Assembly (NCBI GenBank): GCA_030278955.1
Contig: JAOANR010000002.1
Coordinates: 2,852,001-2,916,000 of the forward strand
DNA length: 64,000 bases
Direction: 5' to 3'
From: Hygrophila difformis
Taxonomy: Eukaryota > Streptophyta > Magnoliopsida > Lamiales > Acanthaceae
A program made the position numbers and the translations under genes. Each line of letters begins with the position of its first letter. Position 1 is the stretch's first letter. The notes beneath the pieces are model-generated. The model was not told the origin of the DNA. It did not search any database and saw nothing but the letters and a program-made list of their open reading frames with translations. Below are positions 60,152 through 64,000 of this stretch, piece by piece.

Positions 60152-60270
60152 TACTGTTTAGCATGGAGGGTGGAGCTAGTATTTACTAATTTTTTTTTGG
60201 AGGATGTTTTGAAGGCTGGACAAGGAGTGGAGAGAGTCCATGTCACACACTCACAAAGAGGAATAAAAGG
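60152..60270. other. Flanking DNA
   Basis: No gene is recognised. Confidence 0.5.
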
Positions 60271-60279
60271 AAGTGATAG

Positions 60280-60352
60280 GGGGTCGGTGGGGAATCGAAC
60301 CTCCAATATTCTGTTAGAACTTAGAAGTCAATGGATTTAACCACTAGAGCTT
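60280..60352 (-). repeat. tRNA-derived sequence (pseudo-tRNA or SINE head)
   Basis: The minus strand has a perfect B box GGTTCGATTCC (60301-60291) and an A-box-like AAGCTCTAGTGGTTA (60352-60338), about 36 bases apart, as in tRNA genes. The arms do not fold into a convincing intact tRNA, so a SINE head or tRNA pseudogene is more likely than a functional tRNA gene. Confidence 0.6.
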
Positions 60353-60359
60353 ATTGAAT

Positions 60360-62160
60360 ATGAAATTTCATATTAATGGCGGGGTGAGATGAAATAGAAA
60401 CAATCTTTAAAAATGGGCGGCTCCGATCCGGCAACAATATTGGAATAAAACCATTCTAGGATCAAATTAAATTAATGGGCATAGGCAGTTAAACGGAAAA
60501 TAAAAATAAAAAATTAATGGACACGGATCATTTCCGCTGAAGAAATTAATCTAATGGGCATTTCACATTATTATCATTACAATCTTTATTAGTATAAGAA
60601 TAAGAATGACTTCGTTTTCCTTAATTAGCTTGCCTTTCAAATGACTTTAAAACTTTGGTTATATATATGGAGATAGAGTTACTATCCTGACTTCATAAAA
60701 ATTTGGATATCCAGCCATGCTGCCACCGTTCCAAAAAAGCTATACTTGTGTGTGCAATGCAATCATACCATTTCAGTACCTTTAATAAAAATGGAAAGAT
60801 ATCTTGCAATTCCTAAATTATTGAGTGGAATAATTGAATGATTAGTAACTGTCAATTTATGTTTGAGCAATTATGGAGCAATTATGCAATACCATGAAGG
60901 AACCGAGTGACTATCATTCGATGCACTGGTGACCAGCATACAAGACAAGTAAAATAGCATGTGGTGAACCGGTGAAGAGCATCATAGTAAAAGGTAAAGA
61001 ACACGAATGAAAAATAAGTTGTGTTGTTGAATAGTCATGTAGAATTTGGCTTTCATTGTGCTGGTTAGTTTTATGATATGCTATTTTGTGGTTGTGTTAT
61101 GTTCTGTGACACTTGTGTTGTTGTAAACTTACTGATGTGCTCTCGCGTGTGTGTGGTGTGATGTTTACAAATGGTGATCGAGCTTTGGTGTTACAGAGTC
61201 GTGCAGACTTCTATTTTCATTGTGTTGTTGTATGTGAGTTTTATAATGTGCTATTACGTGGGTGTAAATCTACATTACAATTAGGAAAAAATCTTGTGAT
61301 AAACTTTCCAAATCTACATTACAATTGGGAAAAAAATCTTTCCTTCCCAGGACCCACAATATCTGGACAAAAATCCCAAAACATAAATGGTTGCAACATT
61401 TAAGGATGAAACAAAGGAAATAATTATCCATTCATTAGTGACAAAGGAAACAATTGATTGAAATATTAACCAAGCCAACACTCACTACTCGCTGCACAAA
61501 TCATATGGGGTGTAGCATTTCCGCATATCCAGAGTCAGGATAGTAACATGTTCCACATATATGGACTGTTTTTCCTTTCTTATGGGTATAATTGGATTGC
61601 AAGTGTTTGTTTCTTTGATTAATCTTGACCTTATTGTGTTTATATCCGATCCATGATAGATTGGTAAGTCACATGATGTTTATCAATTGTTGAATATGTT
61701 TTTCTTTTTCTTGATTTATTGTATCCGCAGTCCCAAGTTTCTATAGTGCAAGTAAATTATGGCATAAACAATTACATCCAACTAGTTGAAATGGAGCTCT
61801 CACTTCAATTATTGACTTGATTAGAGTCGAGATGGCCAAGAATTTTCCAGGAAGAATAATTAGTTAATTGGTAAAAAGTAAACAAAACGGGGAAAAAGGG
61901 CATCTGTATAATCATTTTTCTTTCTTTCTTTCTTTCTTTTTTTTTTTTTTTTTTAAAAAAAGGGAGAAATGTAACGGAAAGAAAAGGAGAAAAAAGAGAG
62001 GTCTAAATAATTTCTTAGTGAAAGTCAAAAGCTAACATACATAATTAATAATTGAGGACCCCATATATTTATATAGATTGTAGTTTCTCAAAACTAATAA
62101 ATCAACAACAATGCCCTCGTTCAGTATATGAAACCACTTGAACCCTAGATTATGAACCAT
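60360..62160. other. AT-rich intergenic DNA
   Basis: No gene is recognised. There is a short direct repeat AAATCTACATTACAATT (61265 and 61311) and a TTTC microsatellite followed by a T run (about 61919-61955). Confidence 0.5.
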
Positions 62161-62163
62161 AAT

Positions 62164-62282
62164 GGGTGTGTTTGGATGTTGGTAGATTTACCAGCATATA
62201 GCGGATTGAATGAGCATATTCTCTCACAATTCTCTCTCCGAATATGCTATCTGCTGCCGGATCTACTGACTCCCAAACATCC
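62164..62282. mobile_element. Small MITE with GGGTGTGTTTGG-type ends (119 bp)
   Basis: The left end GGGTGTGTTTGGATG...GGTAGAT matches the reverse complement of the right end ATCTACTGACTCCCAAACATCC over about 35 bases. ATAAT flanks both sides (62159-62163 and 62283-62287). The superfamily is uncertain (PIF/Harbinger or hAT-like). Confidence 0.65.
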
Positions 62283-62289
62283 ATAATAT

Positions 62290-63278
62290 CCGAAATAATA
62301 AAAAGCAAGAGAGAAAGCCAATGGCCCCGGCAAGTCCCCGTACGAATGAATCGCAACGCCTCCATAGAATAAGAGAAGTAAGTTAGGCCTAACAACACAA
62401 GCCTTTGTAACCCATTCCATATGTCATGGAGCTGAGCTCCACATGCAGCAAGGTTGGACGGTGATTCGTAGTTGTTGATTGCATTAAAACATAGGATTAG
62501 CTAGGTACCTAAAATATAATACTAGATCTTTTGTGTTTTTGTACATGCATGATAGTAATACACATTATGTTCTATCCCGCTTCAATTCGATTATATATAT
62601 AGTCTGATTTACTCTTTATTACATTTCCTTTTGCCTATCTTTACGTTGTTTATGTAGTACAGTCCCAGAGGCTAGAGTTGAGTTCTGTTCAATGTTCCTG
62701 ATATGATGTTGCATGCAGAGGCGAGTGTTGTTCTTGTTTGCGATTTGTATTTTGCCCCATTTTCTACGGCTCCTAATTATTCAAGGCAATATAATGTAGT
62801 AGTACTACAATATTGTTGTTTTCTTGAAAAGTACTTATATAAGTATGTATGTGGATGTCCAATATAATTGCAAGTTGTAGCAAATAAAATAATATAAATA
62901 ATATTTTTAGTACGTACGGATGGAGCATATACGTTCGAATATTAAATTAAATTCCAATATACAAGTAGTAGTATTTGATTGAAATGTAGTAGTACTGTAA
63001 GAAGAAATAAATAATGCCTTAATTAATTAGGATGCATGGAAAAGTCAAGTGTTTTGGATTATATCGTGGCTGCTACGTACGTAGTCAATTATGTAACTAA
63101 AAATTCTCAATAATTTAGATTTATTAGATATCTTCACTATACAGCATACAGCATATATACATGAACCAATCTTCCATTATCGTATTTTGTCTTGTGGTTT
63201 GCAAATGACCACTACACATCTCTTTAATTATACTACCCTATAATACTACCCTATACAACATTCTAGTCACACCCTAAT
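62290..63278. other. AT-rich intergenic DNA
   Basis: No gene is recognised. Confidence 0.5.
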
Positions 63279-63860
63279 TGTAACAACCCTACCCCGGGTT
63301 GGGCCTGCAGACCATGCACCCCAACCCCTCTCCATGTGTGAAATCACACCCACCCCATGGTGGGTTGTTGGGAGTGAGATTTGAACACCCAACCTGTGGT
63401 TGGGTGTTCAAATCTCACTCCCAACAACCCACCATGGGGTGAATGTGCCCACATGGTTAATAACCTTACTTTAGGGTGGTTGTTAAAGGGAGGTCTTGGG
63501 ATCAAATCTCACCTCCAACAACCCGGGTGCTTGGCGGGAGGCCTGGATGCACATATGGGGAGGGGTTGGGGTGCATGGTCTGCAGGCCCAGCCCGGGGTA
63601 GGGTTGTTACATAAAAGTGCACTTGGTTGGGGGTAGCCCACATGGTTAACAACATTACCTTATGGTGGTTGTTAAAGGGAGGTTGGGGGTTCAAATCCCA
63701 CCTCCAATAACCCACCATGGGGTGCTTGGCGGGAGGCACGGATGCACACATGGGGAGGGGTTGGGGTGCATCGGATTTGAACCCCCAACCTCCCTTTAAC
63801 AACCACCCTAACGTAAGGTTGTTAAACATGTGGTCTGCAGCCCGGGGTAGAGTTGTTACA
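63279..63860. mobile_element. Palindromic (foldback-like) element with tRNA-like boxes
   Basis: The outer ends are TGTAACAACCCTACCCCGGG (63279) and the complement ...CCCGGGGTAGAGTTGTTACA (63860). A further inner copy of the right end is at 63590-63611. Inside, GGGAGGTTGGGGGTTCAAATCCCACC-like units occur in both orientations. GGTTCAAATCC resembles a B box, and TAGCCCACATGG about 50 bases before it resembles an A box. Flanks are CTAAT and CTAAC, an imperfect duplication. It encodes no protein. Confidence 0.7.
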
Positions 63861-64000
63861 CTAACTCCCTTATATTAGTATAATATTGTTCGTTTCAGGT
63901 AGAACTATTATATTTTTGACTTTGCGCACATTCCAAAATATCTCATACTTAGGTGAACGACTATTTTAGAGTTATATTCCTCTATTATTTAGATATGGTA
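63861..64000. other. AT-rich intergenic DNA to window end
   Basis: Nothing recognised. Confidence 0.5.

Noticed and set aside
60280..60352. Functional tRNA gene
   Set aside because: The B box is perfect, but the A box and stems are too degenerate for a normal cloverleaf.

Overview
This is nuclear DNA from a flowering plant, probably a dicot. It is a nest of transposable elements with no ordinary host gene that I can recognise. The evidence is plant-type LTR retrotransposons (Athila, Tat and Ivana lineages), Mutator-like DNA elements (MULEs), a Stowaway MITE, an endogenous pararetrovirus, plant-type short introns and AT-rich spacers. Nothing here suggests a bacterium or an organelle.

Layout. 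(1) 1-18763: a young Athila-lineage Ty3/gypsy element. Its 5' LTR is cut by the window edge (1-3452). A tRNA-Asp primer site is at 3453, an uninterrupted 1991-residue gag-pol at 3614-9589, an intron-containing F-box gene at 10557-12339, and a 4.75-kb 3' LTR at 14013-18763. Clusters of GTCGCG...CGCGAC hairpins whose arms covary sit at three kinds of place in this element, each followed by a TATA-like box. (2) 18764-28634: the 3' part of an older Tat-lineage element, interrupted in its protease region by the Athila element. It has a broken pol with two RNase H domains, an antisense multi-exon gene with a plant mobile domain, a GGCGGCC-rich tract, and a 603-bp 3' LTR. (3) 28926-49108: a 20.2-kb MULE with about 300-bp terminal inverted repeats and a 9-bp target duplication. 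It carries a MuDR-type transposase (two stops), a DUF1985/Ulp1-like protease gene (broken), shuffled fragments of ribosomal protein S23, and a reiterated cargo array containing a CW-type zinc finger. A 2.67-kb solo LTR and a Stowaway MITE lie inside it. (4) 49811-55174: an Ivana-type Ty1/copia element on the minus strand, with LTRs, a CCTGT target duplication and decayed coding. (5) 55381-60141: an element with about 200-bp MULE-like inverted repeats and a 10-bp target duplication, whose interior is almost entirely a defective caulimovirid genome. (6) 60152-64000: AT-rich flank with a tRNA-derived sequence, a 119-bp MITE and a 582-bp palindromic element.

The clearest biological themes are gene capture by mobile DNA (F-box gene in a retrotransposon; Ulp1, RPS23 and CW fragments in a MULE; a pararetrovirus between MULE-like ends) and the covarying hairpin family in the Athila element. 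Coordinates of spliced genes were derived by reading splice signals and checking phase by eye. Lineage names come from motif recognition, not from database searches.
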